From Novosphingobium sp. CECT 9465 (GTDB lineage: Bacteria; Pseudomonadota; Alphaproteobacteria; Sphingomonadales; Sphingomonadaceae): 64,000 bases of DNA. The position numbers and the translations under genes were made by a program. This document shows positions 50,901 through 57,953 of this stretch, in pieces. Where the stretch lies: assembly GCF_920987055.1 (NCBI RefSeq), contig NZ_CAKLBX010000001.1, positions 3,272,501 through 3,336,500 of the forward strand, read 5' to 3'. Below the pieces are notes generated by a model, which had not been told where the DNA came from, did not search any database, and was given only the letters and a program-made list of their open reading frames with translations. Each line of letters opens with the position of its first letter. Within the stretch, counting starts at the first letter, position 1.

Positions 50901-51112
50901 CGGGCATGATCCGCTTCAAGCCGATCGTGCTGACCGCGGCGGCGGCAATGATCGGCGCAGCGGTGATCCTGACAGATCCGATCTTCCAGGGGCTGGCCAT
51001 CTCGCTGCTGTTCGGCCTTGCGTCATCCACTCTTTTGACGGTGCTGGTGATCCCGGCAATCTATGTGGTCTTGCGCGATGACGGGCTGCCCTTTGCGGAC
51101 GGGCGGGCATGA
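47903..51112 (+). CDS. RND efflux pump inner-membrane subunit (AcrB family)
   Basis: 1069 residues with the full RND layout: TM1 LFLLAAMIVGLIATITIP, docking/porter loop, TM2-6 including GILVDDAIVMIENIARHW (the TM4 DD pair for proton relay), second loop starting near KLLPFDNKSEVQL, and TM8-12 (GFIALAGIIVRNSILLVDFIRH). The REEEPQISVPMVDI motif after TM1 is a hallmark of the family. Its substrate is not evident from sequence. Coupled to the adaptor upstream and the regulator downstream by 4-bp overlaps. Confidence 0.93.
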   Translation: MNLGISGKLTRATIQSPLTPLFLLAAMIVGLIATITIPREEEPQISVPMVDIMVQAPGLSAPQTVELVAKPLETIVKSVDGVEHVYAQAQDNGVLVTARFLVGSNPEDAAIRINEKIEANKTRIPVGIPMPQVTVRGINDVPIVVLTLTPKPGAAGQWNDQTLAELAGKLRTEIAKVDDVGLTFITGGQRMALRVVPDPAKLALYRVPLGNVIEAVSQANRAFPAGMVREGGQAALVVAGQTLRDAQELSGLTVRSVGGAPVLLSDVARVEQEATQDQARSWRWAKGENGAWTMAPAVSLAVAKRAGANAVTVSESVARRVEGLEGTLIPAGVEVSITRNYGESANEKANELIFHLALATVSIVVLIGFAIGWREAGVTAIVIPTTIMLTMFASNVMGFTINRVSLFALIFSIGILVDDAIVMIENIARHWGMKDERSRIDAAVEAVAEVGNPTIVATLTVVAALLPMLFVSGLMGPYMAPIPINASAAMIFSFFVAVIIAPWLMIRFARKALTHGHDEHGGKLGALYRHWAMKVIATKQGAKRFLIGVGVATLVACSMFYFKAVTVKLLPFDNKSEVQLVADLPEGTSLEATARVLEQAAAVARGVPEVVSMEAYAGTSAPFNFNGLVRHYFLRNQPEMGDLMVTLLPKGERSRSSHEIAVVLREKLKAVPLPAGASLKVVETPPGPPVMATLLAEIYGPDEQARRRTAEQVEKIFKSVPYIVDVDNSFGQARPTLKLIPDRAKLDQYGLSERQLFDSIGALLGTQVVGYAPRGRDRDPLPIELALDQSQRTWSSAMAATPVAVTPTGQLIQLGELVTARMEPGSHAIFRRDGRGATMVTAELAGRYEAPIYGMLAVDEAIEAFDWKAQGLTKPAVILNGQPEDESVTSLLWDGEWEITWVTFRDMGGAFMVALLAIYVLVVGQFRSFTLPLVILTPVPLTLIGIVLGHMLFGAPFTATSMIGFIALAGIIVRNSILLVDFIRHTRRPDKSLRDTLLEAGMIRFKPIVLTAAAAMIGAAVILTDPIFQGLAISLLFGLASSTLLTVLVIPAIYVVLRDDGLPFADGRA

Positions 51113-51498
51113 AGCCTGTCGGCCTGTCGGACAGCAAGGCGAATGCCATCGCCATGGCTGCACGGCTCAAGCTGATGAGCCATCCTGAACGGTTGGTGAT
51201 GCTGTGCCGGATGGACGAGGGGGAAGCATCGGTCGGCGAATTGACCGCGCTTTCCGGGCTGTCGCAGTCATCGGTATCGCAACATCTGGCGCTGCTGCGC
51301 GAAGAGGGCGTGGTCAATATCCGGGGCGAGGCCCAGATGCGGTACTACAGCCTCAGCGATCCGATGGTGCGCGGGATCATCGAGGCGCTGTGCCATTTGT
51401 GTGAGCACACGTTTCAGGAAGAGCCATCCGGGCCAGCCGTGACGGATCGAAAGTGGCAGACGATGAAGGTGCCCGCCCCGCCAAGCGACAAGACCTGA
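51109..51498 (+). CDS. ArsR-family repressor, BigR/SqrR-like persulfide sensor
   Basis: 129 residues. Winged helix-turn-helix: HPERLVMLCRMDEGEASVGEL, LSQSSVSQHLALLREEGVV, then RYYSL. Cys33 and Cys98 (with Cys95 beside it) lie 65 residues apart, close to the 66 between the dithiol pair that forms a polysulfide bridge in BigR/SqrR. The protein lacks the CVC metal-binding motif of ArsR/SmtB metal sensors. It overlaps the RND pump stop by 4 bp. It probably derepresses this cluster when persulfide accumulates. Confidence 0.85.
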   Translation: MKPVGLSDSKANAIAMAARLKLMSHPERLVMLCRMDEGEASVGELTALSGLSQSSVSQHLALLREEGVVNIRGEAQMRYYSLSDPMVRGIIEALCHLCEHTFQEEPSGPAVTDRKWQTMKVPAPPSDKT

Positions 51499-51554
51499 AC
51501 GTCATCATGCGATGACCAGCCCTTGTTGCGGGGTCACGACATATGTTCTTTCGC

Positions 51555-52448
51555 TCAATGTATCCGCGACATTTCCCGGAATTCCGTCGGTGTCATGCCC
51601 GTCTCCTGCCTGAAGGACATGGTAAATGCCGCTGCACTGGCGAAGCCACAGCGAAACGCGATCTGCTTCACCATTTCGCCCTCCTCAAGCAGAAGCCTTT
51701 TTGCCTTTTCGAGTTTGGCATGGGCGACATAGCTTCGCAAAGTCTGGCCCGTGGCGTTGCGAAACCGGGTGGAAAACACGGGCGCACTCATCCCTGTCAG
51801 CCTTGCCAGTTCCGCTACGGAAGGGGCCCGCCCCTCTTCATCGTTGACCCGTTCCAGCACGCGGCGAAGGTCTGAATGGCTCAACGCATGTGAATCCCCG
51901 CGTTCGTCAGGAGATCGCATTTCCGCAAGGCGCTGCAGCTGGGCGCCCAGAAAGATCAGCGCGGATTCGATCTGCAATTCACTGGCGAAACTGGGGGCCA
52001 GCACTTCCTGCCGCAACCGCTGAACGGCCATCTTGACGAACGGGTCACGTATGTCGAAGGCCAGCGCAGGGTCGATATGATCCCAGTTCCACGCGGCCGC
52101 CCGATCAAAGCCCAGTCCATTGAGATCGAACAAGCACGAGATCGTCCGCCGCGCACCGCGCGTGAAATGGCATTGCACGGGTTCATCGCGCGGCACGAAC
52201 ATCACGGACCCGACCCTGATCTCCTTGCCGCCTGCCCGGTTCAGAAAGCGGTTCCAGATCGGCTGGCAGGGTTCCAGCGTTGCTTCCAGCAAGTGCCAGG
52301 GCGATTGATAGATGCCATGCCCTTCGCGGGGGCAAACCGAGGTATGGACGCGCAATTGATATGCATCGGCCCGCAGGCTCGGTTCGGACCGTACCCGGAA
52401 ATGAATATCGCTCGATATTGCGGCATCAAGCGCATCGTCGCGCAACAT
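51555..52448 (-). CDS. AraC-family transcriptional regulator
   Basis: 297 residues. An N-terminal ~190-residue cupin-like ligand domain is followed by a two-HTH AraC domain (about 205-297): APSVAELARLTGMSAPVFSTRFRNATG and VKQIAFRCGFASAAAFTMSFRQETGMTPTEFR. The ligand is unknown. It is placed convergently with the sulfide repressor and upstream of the SDR gene on the minus strand. It most likely regulates the catabolic cluster at 52.5-61 kb. Confidence 0.88.
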   Translation of the reverse strand: MLRDDALDAAISSDIHFRVRSEPSLRADAYQLRVHTSVCPREGHGIYQSPWHLLEATLEPCQPIWNRFLNRAGGKEIRVGSVMFVPRDEPVQCHFTRGARRTISCLFDLNGLGFDRAAAWNWDHIDPALAFDIRDPFVKMAVQRLRQEVLAPSFASELQIESALIFLGAQLQRLAEMRSPDERGDSHALSHSDLRRVLERVNDEEGRAPSVAELARLTGMSAPVFSTRFRNATGQTLRSYVAHAKLEKAKRLLLEEGEMVKQIAFRCGFASAAAFTMSFRQETGMTPTEFREMSRIH

Positions 52449-52517
52449 AGCCCTCTCCCTTTATATTTTCGCCAAGCATACGCCTGGCCGGGGAAAGCTC
52501 AAGTTCTGCCTGACGGC

Positions 52518-53324
52518 TCATGCACCCATGGCAAGACGCCCATCGGCATAAGCCGCCGAATGCGAAGCGATGCCGCCATCGACGAACAATTGCTGCCCGG
52601 TCACGAACCGCGCCTCGTCCGAGGCAAGATAGACGGCCGCCCCTGCCACATCCTCAGGCTCACCGATGAACGGGGTCAGGTGATGACGCTCCATCACTTG
52701 CGTCACTTCGGGGGGATAACCGTCCTTTGCCGCCTGCGTCATGATCATTCCGATCACCAGAATGTTCGAACGCACCCCCTGCTTGCCATATTGCGCGGCG
52801 ATGTTGTGCGACAGGCTGACCAGTGCCGCCTTTGATGCGGCATAGGCGGTGTAAAGCATATCCCCCTGCGATCCGCGCGCCGATCCGCTGAAAATCAGCG
52901 ATCCGCCGCCATGGGCAATCATCACCGGAATGACATGCTTGGCAACGATTGCCGGGCCGCGCAGATTGACGGCAAGCACCCGGTCCCACAACGCGGTGGT
53001 AAGCGACACGGCGTCCCGGTCCTGCGCCATGATCGCGGTATCGGTAAGCGCGGCATTGTTGAACAGCACGTCAATCCGGCCAAACTGCGCCACGACGCCT
53101 GACACTGCGGCTGCGATGCTGTCTTCCTCGGCAATGTCCACTACTGCGGAGATTGCCTGGCCGCCTGCGTCACGAATTGCGGCGGCGACGCGCTCGATGG
53201 CGTCCTTGCGCCGGCCCAAAGCGACAACGGTGGCTCCTTCCCGGCCAAAGCGCAGCGCCGACGCTTCACCGATCCCCGAACCAGCGCCCGTTACGAGCGC
53301 GACCTTCCCCTGCAACCTTCCCAT
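52518..53324 (-). CDS. Short-chain dehydrogenase/reductase
   Basis: 268 residues from the ATG at 53324. Cofactor motif TGAGSGIG, NNAALTD, catalytic Ser in IFSGSARG and YAASK triad. The residue after the second beta strand region (ALGRRKDAIERV) suggests NADP(H) preference (R-R). Classical SDR; substrate is unknown. The gene is divergent from the phosphotransferase-like gene and close to the AraC regulator. Confidence 0.9.
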   Translation of the reverse strand: MGRLQGKVALVTGAGSGIGEASALRFGREGATVVALGRRKDAIERVAAAIRDAGGQAISAVVDIAEEDSIAAAVSGVVAQFGRIDVLFNNAALTDTAIMAQDRDAVSLTTALWDRVLAVNLRGPAIVAKHVIPVMIAHGGGSLIFSGSARGSQGDMLYTAYAASKAALVSLSHNIAAQYGKQGVRSNILVIGMIMTQAAKDGYPPEVTQVMERHHLTPFIGEPEDVAGAAVYLASDEARFVTGQQLFVDGGIASHSAAYADGRLAMGA

Positions 53325-53517
53325 TCTCGTCTCCCGCTCATTGTCTAGGGGACGGAATGTGGGCGGCCGCGCGCCCATGTCAAAGCTTCCGGTGATTCAC
53401 CGATAGCGATCGCAATTCACCTGAAGTGTCCGGGCTGGTCGCAATGCGCCTTCCCCCGCATCCTTGGCCGCAGAAGCAGAACCGCCGGACGATGGCGGCG
53501 CACAAGGAGAGCATTGC

Positions 53518-54909
53518 GTGGGAACCGATACGATCGCCCGGATGACAATCGACACAGCCGCGCTGAGCGATGTCGACCGCCCGGTCTATGAATGGCTGCG
53601 CGATCATTTCGGCTGCGAACCGCAAAACTTCTGCCGACAACTGCGGTGGCGGATCAGCTGGGAGGCCGATGTCATGATCGATGGTCGCCTCCAGGGCGTT
53701 CTGGTGCGCGGCGCGCGCGGCAAATCGGCCCGCTATCCGATGACGCTGCATCAGGAAGCGCAAGTCCATCATGTGATGGAGCGCCACGGCGTTCTGGCGC
53801 CCAAGGTCTACGGCATGATCGAAGATCCCGTTGCGATCGTGATGGAGCGGCTGGACGGCACCATCAACAGCGAGCTGATCGAAGATCCCGCAGCACGCGC
53901 CAAGGTGCGCCGCGAATTCATCAATGCACTGGCAAAACTCCACGCAATCCCGGTCGAGGAATTCGGCGCCATCGGCCTGGCCGTTCCGAAGAGCGCGCGG
54001 GAAATCGCGCTCAGTCTTTACAAGCCATGCATCGACATCGTGCGCGCTGCCTTTGCAGACCGGCCGTTTCCGCTGACAGAATTCTATGCGCGCTGGCTGG
54101 AAAAGAACGCACCGGAAGACCGGGATCGTCCGGGCTTTGTCACCGCCGATGCCGGGCAGTTCCTGTATGATGGCGATCGCTTCACCGGCCTGATCGATTT
54201 CGAGGTATCGTATATCGGTGATCCGGCGGCGGAGTTTGCCGGAATGCGATTGCGCGACACGACCGAGCCGCTGGGCGATATTTCAGAGCTGCGCCGATAT
54301 TACGAAAGCCTGACCGGCGACAGCATCCCCTACCGGGCCATCGCTTATCACTCGGCAGGATTTGCCGGCACCAACAGCATGTTGATGTGGCCGATGATGT
54401 ACGAACCCGAAGTGCAGAACGATTATGTGGCGTACCTGCAATTCTGCGTGGCGACGAGCCGGTGGGGCTTGCAGGGCATTGCCGAAAGCCTCGGCGTCAC
54501 GCTTGATGCCGTGGCCGACCCCCTGCCCAATCCAACCGTGCCATATGAGGCCGCACCGGGCCAGCTGATCAACATGATGACATCGTGGGAAACCGGCGAC
54601 ACCGCCCTGCGCTTTCATCTGGATAGCGCCGCAGTGCTGGGGACGTACCTCCAGCGATGCGCCATCTATGGTGGCAGCATCCTGGCTGCCGACCTTGCCG
54701 ATGCAGAGGCTTTGACCGGCAAACGCGTTGCCACCCGGCTTGAAGCGGATGCGGCGGTCGATGCTTTCGTGCGATCGGCAGGTCCCGATCAGGATGCGGC
54801 GCTTGTCGCCCATTTCAACCGATGGCTGACGCGCCAGAATTTCCTGCTCAAGGGCTGCGGATCGCAGTCCTATCTCACCGCCACCACACTTCAGCCGATC
54901 CGCGAATAA
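53518..54909 (+). CDS. Aminoglycoside-phosphotransferase-like family protein with altered catalytic loop
   Basis: 463 residues with a GTG start and AAGGAG nine nucleotides before it; an ATG at 53542 is the alternative. The fold is that of APH/choline-kinase-like phosphotransferases: an N-lobe (ISWEADVMIDGRLQGVLVRGA; HQEAQVHHVME) and VAIVMERLDG hinge. The catalytic loop reads TADAGQFLYD where HGDxxxxN is usual, but the metal-binding IDFEVSYIGDPAAEFA is intact. The aspartate is kept; the histidine and asparagine are not, and the loop is shorter. Activity is uncertain. It precedes the TonB receptor by 101 bp on the same strand. Confidence 0.75.
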   Translation: MGTDTIARMTIDTAALSDVDRPVYEWLRDHFGCEPQNFCRQLRWRISWEADVMIDGRLQGVLVRGARGKSARYPMTLHQEAQVHHVMERHGVLAPKVYGMIEDPVAIVMERLDGTINSELIEDPAARAKVRREFINALAKLHAIPVEEFGAIGLAVPKSAREIALSLYKPCIDIVRAAFADRPFPLTEFYARWLEKNAPEDRDRPGFVTADAGQFLYDGDRFTGLIDFEVSYIGDPAAEFAGMRLRDTTEPLGDISELRRYYESLTGDSIPYRAIAYHSAGFAGTNSMLMWPMMYEPEVQNDYVAYLQFCVATSRWGLQGIAESLGVTLDAVADPLPNPTVPYEAAPGQLINMMTSWETGDTALRFHLDSAAVLGTYLQRCAIYGGSILAADLADAEALTGKRVATRLEADAAVDAFVRSAGPDQDAALVAHFNRWLTRQNFLLKGCGSQSYLTATTLQPIRE

Positions 54910-55010
54910 CGCCGAGGCAACGAGGGCCTGGCCCATGCGGCCAGCTTCCAACGGCGGATCGTGATCGTGAAAAAAAACAAGGGTCCGCAAGGATCAAAGG
55001 GAAGAGTTAC

Positions 55011-57398
55011 ATGGGACATCCAACCAAATTGGTCCTCAGCGCATTGCTGGGAACCACATCGCTTCACGGCTTTGCGGCGCAGGCACAAGAGGCCCAAAGC
55101 CAGACGACCGCAGACGCTGACGCCGACCAAGGCCTGACCGACATCGTCGTCACCGCGCGCCGCACGGCCGAATCGCTGCAGACGACACCGGTTTCTGTGA
55201 CTGCGCTTGACTCCACCACACTGGTGCAGACGCAAATCCAGAATCCGAAAGACCTGCAACGGCTTGCGCCGAACCTGAACGTGGCGACAGGGTCGCCATC
55301 GGTTTCGGGCTATGCCTTTGTCTCCATCCGTGGCCAGTCGCAAGTCAATCCGGGCAGCGCCTCCGATCCGGCAGTGGGAATCTATATCGACGGCGTCTAT
55401 GTGCCACGCCCGTCACAAGGGCTGTTCGATTTTGCCGATCTGGCGCGGGTGGAAGTGTTGCGCGGTCCGCAAGGGACGCTGTTCGGCCGCAACACGACTG
55501 GCGGCGCGCTGAATATCATCACCAAGCAGCCGACCGGGGATTTTGGCGCCGAGGCCCGCGTCGCCTATGGCAACTACAATACGGTCGAGGCCAGCGCCAC
55601 CTTGAACGTGCCGCTGGCAGGCCCGGAACTGGCCGCCCGCATCACTTACAGCTTCAACCGCGACGATGGCTATGGGCGCAATGCGCTGCTGGACCGGACC
55701 ACAGGCGATCAGGCCGCCAACCATTTCGTGCGGGCGAAATTGCGCTGGGCGCCAGACGGCAGCGATTGGGATGCATCGCTTTCGGGCGATTACAACTATC
55801 GGCGTGACAGCGGTCAGTCGGTGGTTCTGGCTGGCTTCAACGCGGGTGCCCTCTCCCCGATCGTAACGCCCCTGATCGATATTGTTCCGGCACTTGCGCC
55901 GCTGGCCGATCTCACCCCGATCCTTGCCCCGTTCCTGCAAACCAAAGCCAATTTCCGCACGAGTTACGGCACGACCGGCCCCCTTGGCGAACTGCCGATG
56001 GACCTGATGAAGGCTGCTGGCGGTGCGCTTACCATCAATGGCAGGCTGGGTGATGTGAAGCTGCAGGCCATCACCGGCTTCCGCTACAGCCGTACAGACG
56101 CCGTGATTGATCTGGACGGAACGCCGCTCCGCTTTGCCCAGAACCACACCGGCTTTGGATCGAAGCAGTTTTCGCAGGAATTGCAGTTTTCGGGCGATGC
56201 CGACGCACTCAGCTGGATCGGCGGGCTGTATTTTTCCCGTGAGAAAGGCGATGAGCGGTCCTTGTTCGAGGCGCTGGGCGTACTTGGCGTACCGCCGCTG
56301 CTGAACGATGGCGATGTGCTGAACATTTCGCGCGGTGTCTATGCGCAGGGGTATTACAAGGTGGCGCCCGGCCTGCGCCTGGCTGCCGGGCTGCGCTGGA
56401 CATGGGACAAGCGCGAAGTCGTCCTGCACAATCTCTCGGTCCACAACGATATCACCACCTGCAACGTGGCCGCGCCTGATGGCGGCGCTTTCCCGCCCTG
56501 CAGCCAGACCGAAAAGACCAGTTTCAACTATCCGGCATGGACGCTGGGCGTCGACTATCAGGCGAGCGAAGGGCTGTTTGTCTATGCCAAGACCAGCGCC
56601 GCCGCGATGGCGGGCGGCTGGAACCTGCGCTTCGGCTCGATCCCGGCCTTCTCTCCTGAAAAGGTGCGCGATGTGGAAGTGGGCTTCAAGGCCGACCTGT
56701 TCGACCGCCGGTTGCGCGTAAACGTATCCGTGTTCAACGCCTGGCAGCGCGATGTGCAGCGCAACCTGAACATCCTTGTCGGGCCGACGGCTGTCACCCA
56801 ATATGTCGTCAATGCTGGCAATGCGCAGGTGCGCGGCGCGGAATTCGAACTGGCCGCGCGGCCATGGCACGGCATGGATCTTTCCGGTTCGATCGGCCTG
56901 CTGGATGGCAAGTATGACAAGGGAAGCTTTCTGGATACGCAGATCATCGGCGGTGTGCCGGTAACGGTCGATCGCAGCGGCGAACCCCTGCCCCAGTTGG
57001 CCAGGTTCAACGCAACGGCTTCGGCCACGCAGCGGTTGGACATGGCTTGGGGGTCAATCGATCTGCACGGCGATTACGCCTATATCAGTTCGCAATCGTT
57101 CAGCCCGATCACGGCCGCGCCGGGTCTGCCTGCTGCCGATCGCGCCGTAATCGAGCGGCAGGCCGCGCTCAGCCGCATTCCCGGCTACGGGATTGCCAAC
57201 GCCCGCATCAGCTTCAATCTGGATTCTCCGCAGATCGAGATCGCAGGCTTTGTCCGCAACGCCTTCAACAACAAGTACAACACGCGCACGTTCAGCGATC
57301 TTTATTCAAGCCCGCTTGCCACGGCAGTCGCATTCCCCGGCGCACCGCGCGTTTACGGCATATCGCTTTACTATCACTTCGGGTCTCTCGCCCGCTAA
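55011..57398 (+). CDS. TonB-dependent outer-membrane receptor
   Basis: 795 residues. Signal peptide ending near FAAQAQE, TonB box-like GLTDIVVTARR, plug with SVTALDSTTLVQ, VSIRGQSQVNPG, VGIYIDGVYVPRP, VEVLRGPQGTLFGRNTTGGALNIITKQPTG (a standard plug), barrel ending YYHFGSLAR. SD GGGAAGAG upstream of ATG 55011. Within the cluster of phosphotransferase, LEH-like protein and Mo oxidoreductase it is a candidate importer of the same organic substrate. Confidence 0.93.
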   Translation: MGHPTKLVLSALLGTTSLHGFAAQAQEAQSQTTADADADQGLTDIVVTARRTAESLQTTPVSVTALDSTTLVQTQIQNPKDLQRLAPNLNVATGSPSVSGYAFVSIRGQSQVNPGSASDPAVGIYIDGVYVPRPSQGLFDFADLARVEVLRGPQGTLFGRNTTGGALNIITKQPTGDFGAEARVAYGNYNTVEASATLNVPLAGPELAARITYSFNRDDGYGRNALLDRTTGDQAANHFVRAKLRWAPDGSDWDASLSGDYNYRRDSGQSVVLAGFNAGALSPIVTPLIDIVPALAPLADLTPILAPFLQTKANFRTSYGTTGPLGELPMDLMKAAGGALTINGRLGDVKLQAITGFRYSRTDAVIDLDGTPLRFAQNHTGFGSKQFSQELQFSGDADALSWIGGLYFSREKGDERSLFEALGVLGVPPLLNDGDVLNISRGVYAQGYYKVAPGLRLAAGLRWTWDKREVVLHNLSVHNDITTCNVAAPDGGAFPPCSQTEKTSFNYPAWTLGVDYQASEGLFVYAKTSAAAMAGGWNLRFGSIPAFSPEKVRDVEVGFKADLFDRRLRVNVSVFNAWQRDVQRNLNILVGPTAVTQYVVNAGNAQVRGAEFELAARPWHGMDLSGSIGLLDGKYDKGSFLDTQIIGGVPVTVDRSGEPLPQLARFNATASATQRLDMAWGSIDLHGDYAYISSQSFSPITAAPGLPAADRAVIERQAALSRIPGYGIANARISFNLDSPQIEIAGFVRNAFNNKYNTRTFSDLYSSPLATAVAFPGAPRVYGISLYYHFGSLAR

Positions 57399-57416
57399 CT
57401 TCAGGAACAAACCACC

Positions 57417-57842
57417 ATGCACCCCAACGAAACCCGTGTTCGCGCCGTTCTGGACATTGTTCATTCGGGCAATGTGATCGGCAAAGGCCTGGAAGACTAT
57501 TTCACGCCGGATGCCTACTACCAGCCGCTGGTGCCCGCAGTTGATCCCATCCACGGCGCCGATGCGATTGTCGGTGAAATTGCCCGCCAGCTTGCCGTGT
57601 ACAAGGATCTGCACGCCGAAATCCATGTCATCATGGCCAACGACACGCATGTCTTTACCGAACGGACCGACCATGTGACTTTTGCCGATCTTGGTACACG
57701 CGTAAGCGTTCCGCTCATGGCGGTGTTCGATTTTGCTCCTGACGGTCTCATCACCGCCTGGCGCGAAATTTTCGATACCCGTGCCGCAGAGGCGCAGATC
57801 GGCGTCAGTCAGGACGATATGGCAAAGATCATGGGGCAATAG
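57417..57842 (+). CDS. Limonene-1,2-epoxide hydrolase-like protein (NTF2-fold)
   Basis: 141 residues in the NTF2/cystatin-like fold. Arg83 and Asp85 (ERTDHVTF) and Asp120 (AWREIFD) match the Asp-Arg-Asp triad of limonene-1,2-epoxide hydrolase, which hydrolyses epoxides without a covalent intermediate. The YYQPLVPAVDPIHGADAIV segment fits the family's N-terminal half. It begins 18 bp after the receptor stop. Function as an epoxide hydrolase in terpenoid or steroid-like degradation is inference; a ketosteroid-isomerase-like or SnoaL role is the alternative. Confidence 0.7.
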   Translation: MHPNETRVRAVLDIVHSGNVIGKGLEDYFTPDAYYQPLVPAVDPIHGADAIVGEIARQLAVYKDLHAEIHVIMANDTHVFTERTDHVTFADLGTRVSVPLMAVFDFAPDGLITAWREIFDTRAAEAQIGVSQDDMAKIMGQ

Positions 57843-57953
57843 AGTGCGCCCGGCCAAAGCATCAGGTCCAGATCGCCGATAGGGCCGCACTGTCGCTTGG
57901 TAGGCACGGCCAGGGTGCGTGTGGCGCATGGTGGGCAAAAATGGGAGACTGCG

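Noticed and set aside
51555..52448. Assigning the AraC regulator as the regulator of the amine dehydrogenase operon
   Set aside because: It lies about 20 kb away beside another gene cluster; there is no sequence evidence for the link.
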